This document shows, piece after piece, positions 33,883-41,285 of a stretch of 51,677 bases of DNA; within the stretch, counting starts at the first letter, position 1, and each line of letters begins with the position of its first letter. The notes below the pieces were generated by a model, which had not been told where the DNA came from, ran no database searches, and saw only the letters and a list, made by a program, of their open reading frames with translations. This DNA is from Prevotella sp. (lineage in GTDB: Bacteria; Bacteroidota; Bacteroidia; Bacteroidales; Bacteroidaceae), in the NCBI GenBank assembly GCA_024695815.1, contig JAILHK010000038.1:1-51677 (forward strand), written 5' to 3'. The position numbers and the translations under genes are program-made.

Positions 33883-34071
33883 ATGTGTTTAGGTACTGCC
33901 CAAGAGTGGTATGAACGTGGCAATGCCTTCCGAAAGGAATCAAAATGGCACGACGCCATCAATTGTTATATTCGAGCTATAGAGCTTGACCCCGACAGCC
34001 CTGCTGTCGAGGCCAAGCGTATGCTTGATGATATCTTGGCCTATTATTGCAAGGATATGTATAATCCGTAG
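33883..34071 (+). CDS. Small TPR protein
   Basis: 62 residues from the ATG at 33883; an earlier TTG at 33868 is less likely. It is a single tetratricopeptide unit (AQEWYERGNAFRKESKWHDA, then INCYIRAIELDPDSP) followed by a helix ending YYCKDMYNP, a C-terminus I have seen conserved in Bacteroidales homologues. It has no signal peptide and probably mediates a protein contact. It follows folD by 37 bp. Confidence 0.8.
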   Translation: MCLGTAQEWYERGNAFRKESKWHDAINCYIRAIELDPDSPAVEAKRMLDDILAYYCKDMYNP

Positions 34072-34123
34072 ATAGTTTTTTTAATCTTCACCTAATAATA
34101 ACTAAAACGAAACTAATTAGCCA

Positions 34124-36487
34124 ATGAAAAAATTACTAGTACTGACTTGGATGATGTTTGCTCTTCTTACAGTTATGGGCGCACCAATAACACCTGAGCA
34201 AGCGAGACAAAAAGCGGCAAAGTTTCTGAGTGCAAAGGGGAAGACGATTCGTCGGACACCTGCACGTGTGTCAAAAATGATAGCCAACCAGGCAGACGCC
34301 TCTTCGTTCTACGTATTTAATGCTCAGAACGATGATGGCTTTGTGATTATCTCTGGCGATGATGCGACAGACGAGGTGCTGGGTTTTGCCGATCAGGGCA
34401 CTTTCCAAGAGGAAGCACTGCCCGTAAATTTCGTTGACTGGTTGAAACAGCTGGATGCTCAGATGACAATGATTCGTTTGGGCAAGGTAAAAGCTGCTCC
34501 GTGGAAAAACATTGAGGCGCATGCAGATGTGGCACAGTTGCTGACAACGAAGTGGAACCAAGGGGCTCCTTATAATAATGAGTGTCCGTTGGATGAAGGG
34601 CAGCGAAGTGTGACTGGTTGTGTGGCAACTGCTATTGCTCAGGTGATGAACTATCACCAGTGGCCTAAGAATGCTACAGGAACTCTGTCTGAATATCTCA
34701 CGTCTAAAAAAAGTATCTATGTACCTGCATTACCTTCTACTACTTTCGACTGGGATAATATGATTGATGACTACTCTAAAGGATATACGGCAGATCAGGC
34801 TAGTGCGGTGGCAAAACTGATGCGTTATTGTGGCCAGGCTTCGTTGATGGACTATACAAACAATGAGTCGTATGCAAGCTATTCTAATGCTGTTCCTGTC
34901 TTGATAAATGCAATGGGCTACGACAAGGATATGCGCCATATCTTTGCTGATAGTTATGAGATGGAAGAGTGGGAGAGAAAAGTTTATCAAGAGTTGACAA
35001 CAAATGGACCTGTTGTCTATGCTGGTAATTCTGGGGTAAGCGGACATGCCTTTGTAGTTGATGGCTATCGTGGCAGCGACAGAATGTATCATGTGAACTG
35101 GGGATGGGGTGGCTATTGCGATGGCTTCTATAAACTGTTTGTGATGAATCCTTCTAACACAGGTATCGGTGGTGGAAACAGCACAGCGGGCTATCGCTTG
35201 TACCAGGAAATGATATGTGGCTTTAAACCAGAGAATGGGGTGGACGAATCTGCATTGTTGCAGGTGAAGCCTTGTCTTTATGCCTCTAATGAGAAAATTG
35301 CAGTCACGCAACAGAAAGGAAAACGTGCAGTAACTTTCTATATGACGAATAAGTCAGAGATGACGAAGAACTATGATATTGCACTTGTAGAAATAAACAA
35401 AGACCAATCTCTGACCATACTAAGTCAGGGCAACGGAGAATTTGTATCGGGCGGCCTTTATTGGTATTATTGGACCTTGGATGATTGGCTGCATGATAGC
35501 TTTCGAGGAAACACGTTGAAGTTATCCTTTGCAAGTAAATTGCCTGAGAGTGAAGAGTGGTCGCTTTTCGCAGATGCCGATACTTATATAGAGGCTTCGG
35601 TGAGCGTCGATGGTGTGGTGGAATATCGCGTGAATAAATCAAAAGAGGCTCCTGTAGATATTGTGGTGAGCGATCTTGCTTATGTTGGCAGCAAAAAACA
35701 GTTTGATCTACAGTTGTTGACGTTCACTGTAGGACAGTGTCCCCACGACTTTAGAGGGTATCTTTATCTCTTTGCAGGCAATGAGACTAGTGGTTATACG
35801 TGCATTAATCAAGTCTATGTGGCTTTGATGGCTGGCGACGAGCAACAGCTGTCAATTGATTTTGTGCCCACACTGGTAGGTGATACTCAGCTGAAATTAA
35901 CGACCGATAGTCAGGGTGAAAATACAGTAGCTACTTATAACGTTACCATTGCTGAGGGTACTCAGGAAAATAACTACTATCTGATAGGTGATATTAATAA
36001 CTGGAGTACTACCGATAAAAGCTATCCTTTCATGTTGACGGAAGATAGTGTGACGTGGCGCATCATGTTCTCTGTACCTAAGCAGCGCGATATGTTCCTG
36101 AAGGTGGCTCCAGCTTCCGCTTATGATAATCAGGAATCGTTTTGGAGTCGCTTGTGGTGTGTGCAGAACGATGGATCTACGGAGTCAAAGGGAAAACTTG
36201 TTATAGGCGATAAAGGCGCCATAAAAATTACAGCATCTAACAAAGATAGACAATATGTGATGCGCATAGTGCCTAGCCAGATGACCTACGAAATGGAAGA
36301 AGTTGACCCAACGGGTATCCAGTCGATGGATATGTATCATGGTTCTGTTGCGACAATATATGCTCTCAGCGGACATAAAATAAAGGAGGTGAAAGCTTCT
36401 GAATTGAATGCTGCTTTGCAACAGATGCCAAATGGTATATACATAGTAAGAAATGATAATAAATGCATAATTATTCGCAACCGATGA
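34124..36487 (+). CDS. Secreted C10-family cysteine protease (streptopain/interpain-like)
   Basis: 787 residues with signal peptide (MKKLLVLTWMMFALLTVMG), an inhibitory propeptide (residues about 20-135) and a papain-like C10 domain. The catalytic Cys is in VTGCVATAIAQVMNYHQWP (about 166), His in SGHAFVVDGY (about 306) and the Trp-rich HVNWGWGGYCDGFY follows. Beta-sandwich regions come next, then a module starting NYYLIGDINNWS (about 619) that looks like the SusE/SusF starch-binding-type fold. The tail (ATIYALSGHKIKEV, then GIYIVRN) resembles Prevotella C-terminal sorting-type tails. It is related to interpain A of P. intermedia. The carbohydrate-like module suggests tethering to glycan-bearing targets, which is inference. 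Confidence 0.92.
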   Translation: MKKLLVLTWMMFALLTVMGAPITPEQARQKAAKFLSAKGKTIRRTPARVSKMIANQADASSFYVFNAQNDDGFVIISGDDATDEVLGFADQGTFQEEALPVNFVDWLKQLDAQMTMIRLGKVKAAPWKNIEAHADVAQLLTTKWNQGAPYNNECPLDEGQRSVTGCVATAIAQVMNYHQWPKNATGTLSEYLTSKKSIYVPALPSTTFDWDNMIDDYSKGYTADQASAVAKLMRYCGQASLMDYTNNESYASYSNAVPVLINAMGYDKDMRHIFADSYEMEEWERKVYQELTTNGPVVYAGNSGVSGHAFVVDGYRGSDRMYHVNWGWGGYCDGFYKLFVMNPSNTGIGGGNSTAGYRLYQEMICGFKPENGVDESALLQVKPCLYASNEKIAVTQQKGKRAVTFYMTNKSEMTKNYDIALVEINKDQSLTILSQGNGEFVSGGLYWYYWTLDDWLHDSFRGNTLKLSFASKLPESEEWSLFADADTYIEASVSVDGVVEYRVNKSKEAPVDIVVSDLAYVGSKKQFDLQLLTFTVGQCPHDFRGYLYLFAGNETSGYTCINQVYVALMAGDEQQLSIDFVPTLVGDTQLKLTTDSQGENTVATYNVTIAEGTQENNYYLIGDINNWSTTDKSYPFMLTEDSVTWRIMFSVPKQRDMFLKVAPASAYDNQESFWSRLWCVQNDGSTESKGKLVIGDKGAIKITASNKDRQYVMRIVPSQMTYEMEEVDPTGIQSMDMYHGSVATIYALSGHKIKEVKASELNAALQQMPNGIYIVRNDNKCIIIRNR

Positions 36488-36539
36488 TTGCTGCAGAATG
36501 ATTGAAATAGACTGAAGTAAAGTAGCTCTAAGAAAATTA

Positions 36540-36568
36540 GCCGAAAGTTTGGTGCTTTCGGCTTTTTT
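36540..36568 (+). terminator. Terminator of the protease gene, overlapping the kor promoter
   Basis: GCCGAAAG (36540-36547) and CTTTCGGC (36555-36562) pair around TTTGGTG, followed by six T residues. The loop TTTG (36548-36551) is also the -33 box of the next promoter. Confidence 0.9.
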
Positions 36569-36579
36569 GCATATCTTTG
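36548..36579 (+). promoter_or_regulatory. Promoter of the 2-oxoacid oxidoreductase operon
   Basis: TTTG (36548-36551), exactly 20 bp, TATCTTTG (36572-36579), then 40 nt to the first ATG. The spacer holds the right terminator arm and its T-run, as at ffh. Confidence 0.8.
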
Positions 36580-36619
36580 CAGACCAAATTCAGGGTTTTA
36601 ATGCACAAAACTATTTATT

Positions 36620-36850
36620 ATGGCAAAATTAAAAGGTGCTATTGAGGTAAATACTGAAAGGTGTAAGGGATGCTCACTTTGTATCATCGCTTGCCCTCAT
36701 AAGGTAATTGCCCTAGCAAACAAAGTTAATCTTCGCGGTTATCCCTATGTGGAGGCAGTCAACGAGGAAGCCTGTGTGGGCTGCGCATCGTGTGGCATTG
36801 TCTGCCCAGATGGATGTATTACCGTGTATCGTAAAAAAGTGGAGGAATAA
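36620..36850 (+). CDS. korD: 2-oxoacid:ferredoxin oxidoreductase, ferredoxin-like subunit
   Basis: 76 residues with two 4Fe-4S motifs, CKGCSLCIIACP and CVGCASCGIVCP. It is the electron-transfer delta subunit of a four-subunit oxidoreductase, first of the operon and 2 bp before the alpha subunit. Whether the enzyme prefers 2-oxoglutarate (Kor) or branched-chain oxoacids (Vor) cannot be told from this subunit. Confidence 0.93.
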   Translation: MAKLKGAIEVNTERCKGCSLCIIACPHKVIALANKVNLRGYPYVEAVNEEACVGCASCGIVCPDGCITVYRKKVEE

Positions 36851-36852
36851 GT

Positions 36853-37935
36853 ATGGCACAGGAAAAAGAAGTTGTATTGATGAAAGGCAACGAGGCTATT
36901 GCCCACGCTGCTATTCGTTGCGGATGCGACGGCTATTTCGGCTATCCTATTACTCCGCAGAGTGAAGTGATTGAAACGCTGGCAGAACTGAAGCCTTGGG
37001 AAACCACTGGTATGCAGGTGGTTCAGGCTGAGAGTGAACTAGCTTCTATCTATATGGTCTATGGCGCTGCCGGAGCTGGTAAGCGTGCCATGACTTCGTC
37101 ATCATCTCCTGGTATTGCCCTGATGCAGGAGGGTATCACCTATATGGCAGGTGCTGAGGTGCCTGGCGTATTTATCAACGTACAGCGTGGTGGCCCTGGT
37201 TTGGGTACTATTCAGCCTTCACAGGGTGACTACAATCAGGCTACGCGTGGTGGTGGTAATGGTGACTACAAGGTTATTGTGTTGGCTCCTTCTTCTGTTC
37301 AGGAGATGGCCGATTTTGTGGATCTTGCTTTCGAGTTGGCATTCAAGTATCGTAATCCTGCTATGATTCTCTCTGATGGCGTTATTGGCCAGATGATGGA
37401 GAAAGTGGTGCTGCCTCCTTTTAAGCCCCGTCGTACGGATGAGGAGGTTATCAAGGAGTGTCCTTGGGCATCTACTGGTAAGCCCAAAAACCGTGAGCGC
37501 GTGGTTATCACTTCTTTGGAACTGAAGCCCGAGGCTATGGAGAAGCGTAACTTGGCACTGCAGGAGAAATATCGCAAGATTCAGGAAAACGAGGTGCGTT
37601 TCGAACAGCAACAGATGGACGATGCTGAATATGCAATCGTTGCCTTTGGTAGTGCTGCTCGTATTGCAGAGAAATCTGTAGAGATTGCACGTGAACAGGG
37701 TATCAAGGTCGGTTTGTTCCGTCCCATCACACTGTTCCCCTTCCCTGAGAAGCAGATTGCAGAACTGTCGAAGAAGGTGAAGGGCATCCTGGTGGCCGAG
37801 ATCAACGCTGGTCAGATGGTGCAGGATGTTCGCTTGGCCGTGAACGGGGCTATTCCCGTTGAGCAGTTTGGACGTTTGGGTGGTATCGTACCCGATCCTG
37901 AGGAAATCGTTAATGCGTTAAAGAAGGTCATGTAA
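36853..37935 (+). CDS. korA: 2-oxoacid:ferredoxin oxidoreductase alpha subunit (KorA/VorB)
   Basis: 360 residues. Starts with a pyrimidine-binding domain (GNEAIAHAAIRCGCDGYFGY, PITPQSEVIETLAEL), continues with the SPGIALMQEGITYMAGAEVP block and the NVQRGGPGLGTIQPSQGDY motif, and ends with the transketolase C-terminal-like domain. It works with the TPP subunit that follows (3 bp gap). The complex decarboxylates 2-oxoacids to acyl-CoA with reduction of ferredoxin and in anaerobes can run in reverse. Confidence 0.95.
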   Translation: MAQEKEVVLMKGNEAIAHAAIRCGCDGYFGYPITPQSEVIETLAELKPWETTGMQVVQAESELASIYMVYGAAGAGKRAMTSSSSPGIALMQEGITYMAGAEVPGVFINVQRGGPGLGTIQPSQGDYNQATRGGGNGDYKVIVLAPSSVQEMADFVDLAFELAFKYRNPAMILSDGVIGQMMEKVVLPPFKPRRTDEEVIKECPWASTGKPKNRERVVITSLELKPEAMEKRNLALQEKYRKIQENEVRFEQQQMDDAEYAIVAFGSAARIAEKSVEIAREQGIKVGLFRPITLFPFPEKQIAELSKKVKGILVAEINAGQMVQDVRLAVNGAIPVEQFGRLGGIVPDPEEIVNALKKVM

Positions 37936-37938
37936 GTT

Positions 37939-38712
37939 ATGGATAGGAATCAGATTATTTCACCAGAAAACATCGTCTGCAAGAAGCCGACGCTGATGAA
38001 CGACAACAATATGCACTACTGCCCAGGTTGTAGTCACGGTGTAGTGCATAAACTGGTTGCCGAAGTGATTGAAGAAATGGGAATGGCTGACAAGGCTATT
38101 GGCGTTTCGCCTGTAGGATGTGCCGTTTTTGCCTATAATTATATAGATATAGATTGGCAGGAAGCTGCCCATGGTCGTGCTCCTGCACTGGCTACGGGTA
38201 TTAAGCGCTGCTGGCCTGATCGCCTGGTGTTCACCTACCAAGGTGATGGTGACCTGGCTTGTATCGGTACCTGTGAGACCATCCATGCTTTGAACCGTGG
38301 CGAGAATATCGTGATTATTTTTGTCAATAATGCTATTTATGGTATGACAGGTGGTCAGATGGCTCCTACCACGCTGATTGGTCAGAAGACTTCAACTTGT
38401 CCTTACGGACGTGATCCTGAGATTCATGGCTATCCCCTGAAAATGGCTGATATTGCAGCACAACTGGAGGGAACATGCTACGTCACTCGTCAGAGTGTAG
38501 AAAGTGTGGCCTCAATTGTAAAGGCAAAGAAGGCGTTGCGCAAAGCGTTCGAAGCTTCTATGGCTGGCAAGGGTTCAAGCCTGGTTGAGTTCGTCTCAAC
38601 CTGTAATAGCGGTTGGAAGTTGACCCCTGCTAAGGCTAATGAATGGATGAAGGAGAATATGTTCCCCTTCTATCCGAAAGGTGACCTGAAAGATACTACG
38701 GGTGAGAAGTAA
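37939..38712 (+). CDS. korB: 2-oxoacid:ferredoxin oxidoreductase beta (TPP) subunit
   Basis: 257 residues with the TPP domain: HYCPGCSHGVVHKLVAE (Fe-S/TPP Cys region), GVSPVGCAVFAYNY, HGRAPALATGIKR and the TPP-Mg motif GDGDLACIGTCETIHALNRG followed by NNAIYGMTGGQMAPTT. It forms the catalytic core with the alpha subunit. Its last codons belong to a heptamer repeat that runs on to the next gene. Confidence 0.95.
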   Translation: MDRNQIISPENIVCKKPTLMNDNNMHYCPGCSHGVVHKLVAEVIEEMGMADKAIGVSPVGCAVFAYNYIDIDWQEAAHGRAPALATGIKRCWPDRLVFTYQGDGDLACIGTCETIHALNRGENIVIIFVNNAIYGMTGGQMAPTTLIGQKTSTCPYGRDPEIHGYPLKMADIAAQLEGTCYVTRQSVESVASIVKAKKALRKAFEASMAGKGSSLVEFVSTCNSGWKLTPAKANEWMKENMFPFYPKGDLKDTTGEK

Positions 38713-38736
38713 GATGTAAGAAGTAAGACGTAAGAA
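38702..38736 (+). repeat. Heptamer tandem repeat (GTAAGAA)5 between korB and korC
   Basis: Five 7-bp units (GTGAGAA, GTAAGAT, GTAAGAA, GTAAGAC, GTAAGAA) start in the last korB codons, include its TAA stop (38710-38712) and reach 3 nt before the korC ATG. Confidence 0.85.
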
Positions 38737-38739
38737 GTT

Positions 38740-39285
38740 ATGAAAAAGGAAATAATTATTTCAGGTTTCGGAGGTCAGGGCGTACTCTCAATGGGTAAGA
38801 TTTTGGCCTATAGTGGACTGATGGAAGACAAGGAAGTGACTTGGATGCCTGCCTATGGTCCCGAGCAGCGTGGTGGTACGGCCAATGTCACCGTCATCGT
38901 GAGCGATGAGCGCATCTCTTCACCAATCCTCAGTAAGTATGATATCGCAGTGGTGCTCAACCAACCTTCGCTTGAAAAGTTCGAACCGAAGATAAAGCCT
39001 GGTGGTATCCTCATCTACGATGGTTTTGGTATCATCAATAAGCCTACACGTAAGGATATTACTATCTATGAGATTAACGCTATGGATAAGGCTGCTGAGA
39101 TGAAGAACGGTAAGGTGTTCAACATGATTGTACTGGGCGGACTCTTGAAGGTGGCTCCTGTTGTAAGCGACAAGGGTGTGGAGAAGGCTCTCTACAAGAC
39201 GCTTCCTGAGCGTCACCACGGATTGATTCCTCTGAATATGGAGGCTCTGAAAGAGGGCGCCAAGATTATTACAGAGGTTAAATAA
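38740..39285 (+). CDS. korC: 2-oxoacid:ferredoxin oxidoreductase gamma subunit
   Basis: 181 residues with the gamma-subunit pattern GFGGQGVLSMGKILAY at the start, PAYGPEQRGGTANVTVIVSD in the middle and NMIVLGGLLKVAPVVSDKGV near the end. It binds CoA or stabilises the TPP core in related enzymes. Last of the kor operon; its stop is followed by the 22-bp palindrome array. Confidence 0.95.
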   Translation: MKKEIIISGFGGQGVLSMGKILAYSGLMEDKEVTWMPAYGPEQRGGTANVTVIVSDERISSPILSKYDIAVVLNQPSLEKFEPKIKPGGILIYDGFGIINKPTRKDITIYEINAMDKAAEMKNGKVFNMIVLGGLLKVAPVVSDKGVEKALYKTLPERHHGLIPLNMEALKEGAKIITEVK

Positions 39286-39303
39286 TTTGGCTTCATATAA
39301 AGT

Positions 39304-39448
39304 AAAGTGCCACTTTCCTCATGGGAAGGTGGCACTTCTTTTATTGTATAGTGGCACTTTAGTTGTGGAATAGTGGCACTATTCTAATAGAAAAGTGGCA
39401 CTTTACTGGGTGTAAAGTGCCACTATGCTAGGTGTAAAGTACTACTTT
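39304..39448. repeat. Array of seven 13-bp palindromes at an exact 22-bp period
   Basis: Copies of AAAGTGSCACTTT (S = C or G) start at 39304, 39326, 39348, 39370, 39392, 39414 and 39436, with unrelated 9-bp spacers. Copies 1, 4, 5 and 7 are perfect palindromes around a central base. Copy 4 (ATAGTG/CACTAT) and copy 7 (AAAGTA/TACTTT) change both arms together. The array fills the gap between the convergent korC and metY. Neighbouring copies can pair as 13-bp stems with 9-nt loops, so it may also end transcription from both sides. Confidence 0.9.
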
Positions 39449-39455
39449 ACTGTTT

Positions 39456-40742
39456 TTAGATCTTTTCCATAGCCTGCTTGATGTCAGCCAACAGGTCGTT
39501 GACATCCTCAATACCAACGGAGAGACGAATCAGGTCGGGGGCTACACCAGCTTCGCGCAACTGCTCATCGGACAGCTGACGGTGGGTGTGACTGGCTGGG
39601 TGAAGCACACAGGTACGTGCGTCGGCCACGTGTGTCACAATGCAGATGAGCTTCAGCGAGTCCATGAAGCGGATGGCAGTCTCGCGGTCTCCCTTCAGTC
39701 CGAAGGCGATAACGCCACAAGAGCCGTTGGGCAGATATTTCTGTGCCAACTCGTGGTTCTCGTCATCCTTTAGTCCACTATAATGCACCCAAGCTACTCG
39801 CTCATCGTTTTCAAGAAACTCAGCAATTTTCTGTGCATTCTCGCAGTGGCGCGGCATACGTAGGTGCAGCGTTTCCAGTCCCAAGTTCAGCAGAAAGCTG
39901 TTGTGAGGCGATGGAATACTGCCGAGGTCGCGCATCAGCTGTGCGGTGAGCTTTGTGACGTAGGCCATCTTACCGAAGGCTTTGGTGTAGGTCAGCCCGT
40001 GGTACGATTCGTCGGGCTGGCACAGTCCGGGGAACTTTTCAGCATGTGCATTCCAGTCGAAGTTGCCGCTGTCCACCACGCATCCGCCCACCTGAGTGGC
40101 GTGTCCATCCATATATTTGGTAGTAGAGTGTGTCACTATGTCGGCTCCCCATTCGAAAGGACGACAGTTGATGGGGGTGGGGAAGGTGTTGTCCACGATA
40201 AGGGGTACACCATGCTTATGGGCAATGCGTGCAAACTTCTCGATGTCGAGCACCTTACAGCCAGGGTTAGAGATGGTCTCGCCAAACAGAGCCTTGGTGT
40301 TGGGACGGAACGCCTTGCTGATTTCCTCCTCTGTGGCTTCGGGCGAAATGAAGGTACACTCGATGCCTAGTTTCTTCAATGTGACTCCGAAAAGGTTGTA
40401 AGTGCCACCATAAATCTCGTTTGAAGTTACGATATGGTCGCCAGCCTCACAGATGTTGAACACAGCGTAGAAGTTGGCAGCCTGTCCACTTGATGTCAGT
40501 ACGGCAGCTACACCTCCCTCGAGTGCAGCAATCTTCTTTGCCACTGCGTCGTTAGTTGGGTTTTGGAGTCGGGTGTAGAAGTAGCCCTCCTTCTTTAGAT
40601 CGAAGAGGTCAGCCATTTCTTCTGTGTTATCATACTTGAAAGTAGTGCTTTGATAGATAGGCAGCACACGTGCCTCACCATTCTGTGGTTCCCATCCTGC
40701 TTGTACGCAGAGGGTGCCACGAGTTAAGTCCTTGTAATCCAT
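39456..40742 (-). CDS. metY: O-acetylhomoserine aminocarboxypropyltransferase (sulfhydrylase)
   Basis: PLP enzyme making homocysteine (or cysteine) from O-acetylhomoserine and sulfide. 428 residues with the Cys/Met-metabolism fold: QSTTFKYDNTEEMADLFDLK near the start, ALEGGVAAVLTSSGQAA, DNTFPTPINCRPFEWGAD and the PLP lysine in HSTTKYMDGHATQVGG. The C-terminal RLSVGIEDVNDLLADI is typical. It is a single gene, convergent with kor, and functionally related to cysE and thrA elsewhere in the window. Confidence 0.95.
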   Translation of the reverse strand: MDYKDLTRGTLCVQAGWEPQNGEARVLPIYQSTTFKYDNTEEMADLFDLKKEGYFYTRLQNPTNDAVAKKIAALEGGVAAVLTSSGQAANFYAVFNICEAGDHIVTSNEIYGGTYNLFGVTLKKLGIECTFISPEATEEEISKAFRPNTKALFGETISNPGCKVLDIEKFARIAHKHGVPLIVDNTFPTPINCRPFEWGADIVTHSTTKYMDGHATQVGGCVVDSGNFDWNAHAEKFPGLCQPDESYHGLTYTKAFGKMAYVTKLTAQLMRDLGSIPSPHNSFLLNLGLETLHLRMPRHCENAQKIAEFLENDERVAWVHYSGLKDDENHELAQKYLPNGSCGVIAFGLKGDRETAIRFMDSLKLICIVTHVADARTCVLHPASHTHRQLSDEQLREAGVAPDLIRLSVGIEDVNDLLADIKQAMEKI

Positions 40743-40803
40743 TTTGTCTTTTATACCTTAATATATTATCCCTTGTAGATGTGTGTTTATTTTCTAGTGA
40801 TGA

Positions 40804-41277
40804 TTATTCCTGAGCCATTTTCAGCAACAACTTAGCTTCCTCGTCACCTTGGGCGCAGTCTTCTTTCAGCTTAGCCAATACTTTGTCGCCACCTTTTGGA
40901 TTTTTGATGGATCGCTTCAGCCATGTTTTCGCTTTTTTCAGATCGGCAGTTGTTCCTTTGCCTTTCATATAGCATCGTCCCAACTGCATTTGTGCCTTGG
41001 CATAGCCCTGTTCGGCAGATTTCTGATACCAGACAAACGCCTTTTTATTGCTCTCATTGACACCGTTGCCCTTGTCAAAGCAGCGAGCTATGCGATACTG
41101 GGCCTTCTTGTGACCTTTCTCGGCGGCGGGCATCAATTTCTGGAATGCCTGTTCGTATTTCTTGGCATCGTAGAGGGCCTTGCCTTCCTCGTAAAGTTTG
41201 TCGGCATTTTGGGCGCAGAGTCCCATGTTGCCCAGGAGCATCATAGCTCCAATCAGCAGTAATCTAATTGTTTTCAT
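40804..41277 (-). CDS. Secreted Sel1-repeat protein
   Basis: 157 residues from the ATG at 41277, beginning with a signal peptide (MKTIRLLLIGAMMLLGNMG, cut after CAQ). Two or three Sel1-like repeats follow (KAQYRIARCFDKGNGVNESN, and AQMQLGRCYMKGKGTTADL), helical hairpins used for protein contacts. A frame reaching 41337 has no better start. It lies 8 bp after the phosphatase gene and probably belongs to the same transcript. Function is unknown. Confidence 0.85.
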   Translation of the reverse strand: MKTIRLLLIGAMMLLGNMGLCAQNADKLYEEGKALYDAKKYEQAFQKLMPAAEKGHKKAQYRIARCFDKGNGVNESNKKAFVWYQKSAEQGYAKAQMQLGRCYMKGKGTTADLKKAKTWLKRSIKNPKGGDKVLAKLKEDCAQGDEEAKLLLKMAQE

Positions 41278-41285
41278 GTCTTTTA

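Noticed and set aside
39348..39366. Sigma-54 promoter in the palindrome array
   Set aside because: Copy 3 has TGGCAC, which fits the -24 element, but the -12 part is TTGT and the other copies lack it; the TGGCAC is part of the dyad.
39304..39448. CRISPR array
   Set aside because: Repeats are 13 bp and spacers 9 bp, far too short, and no cas gene is present.
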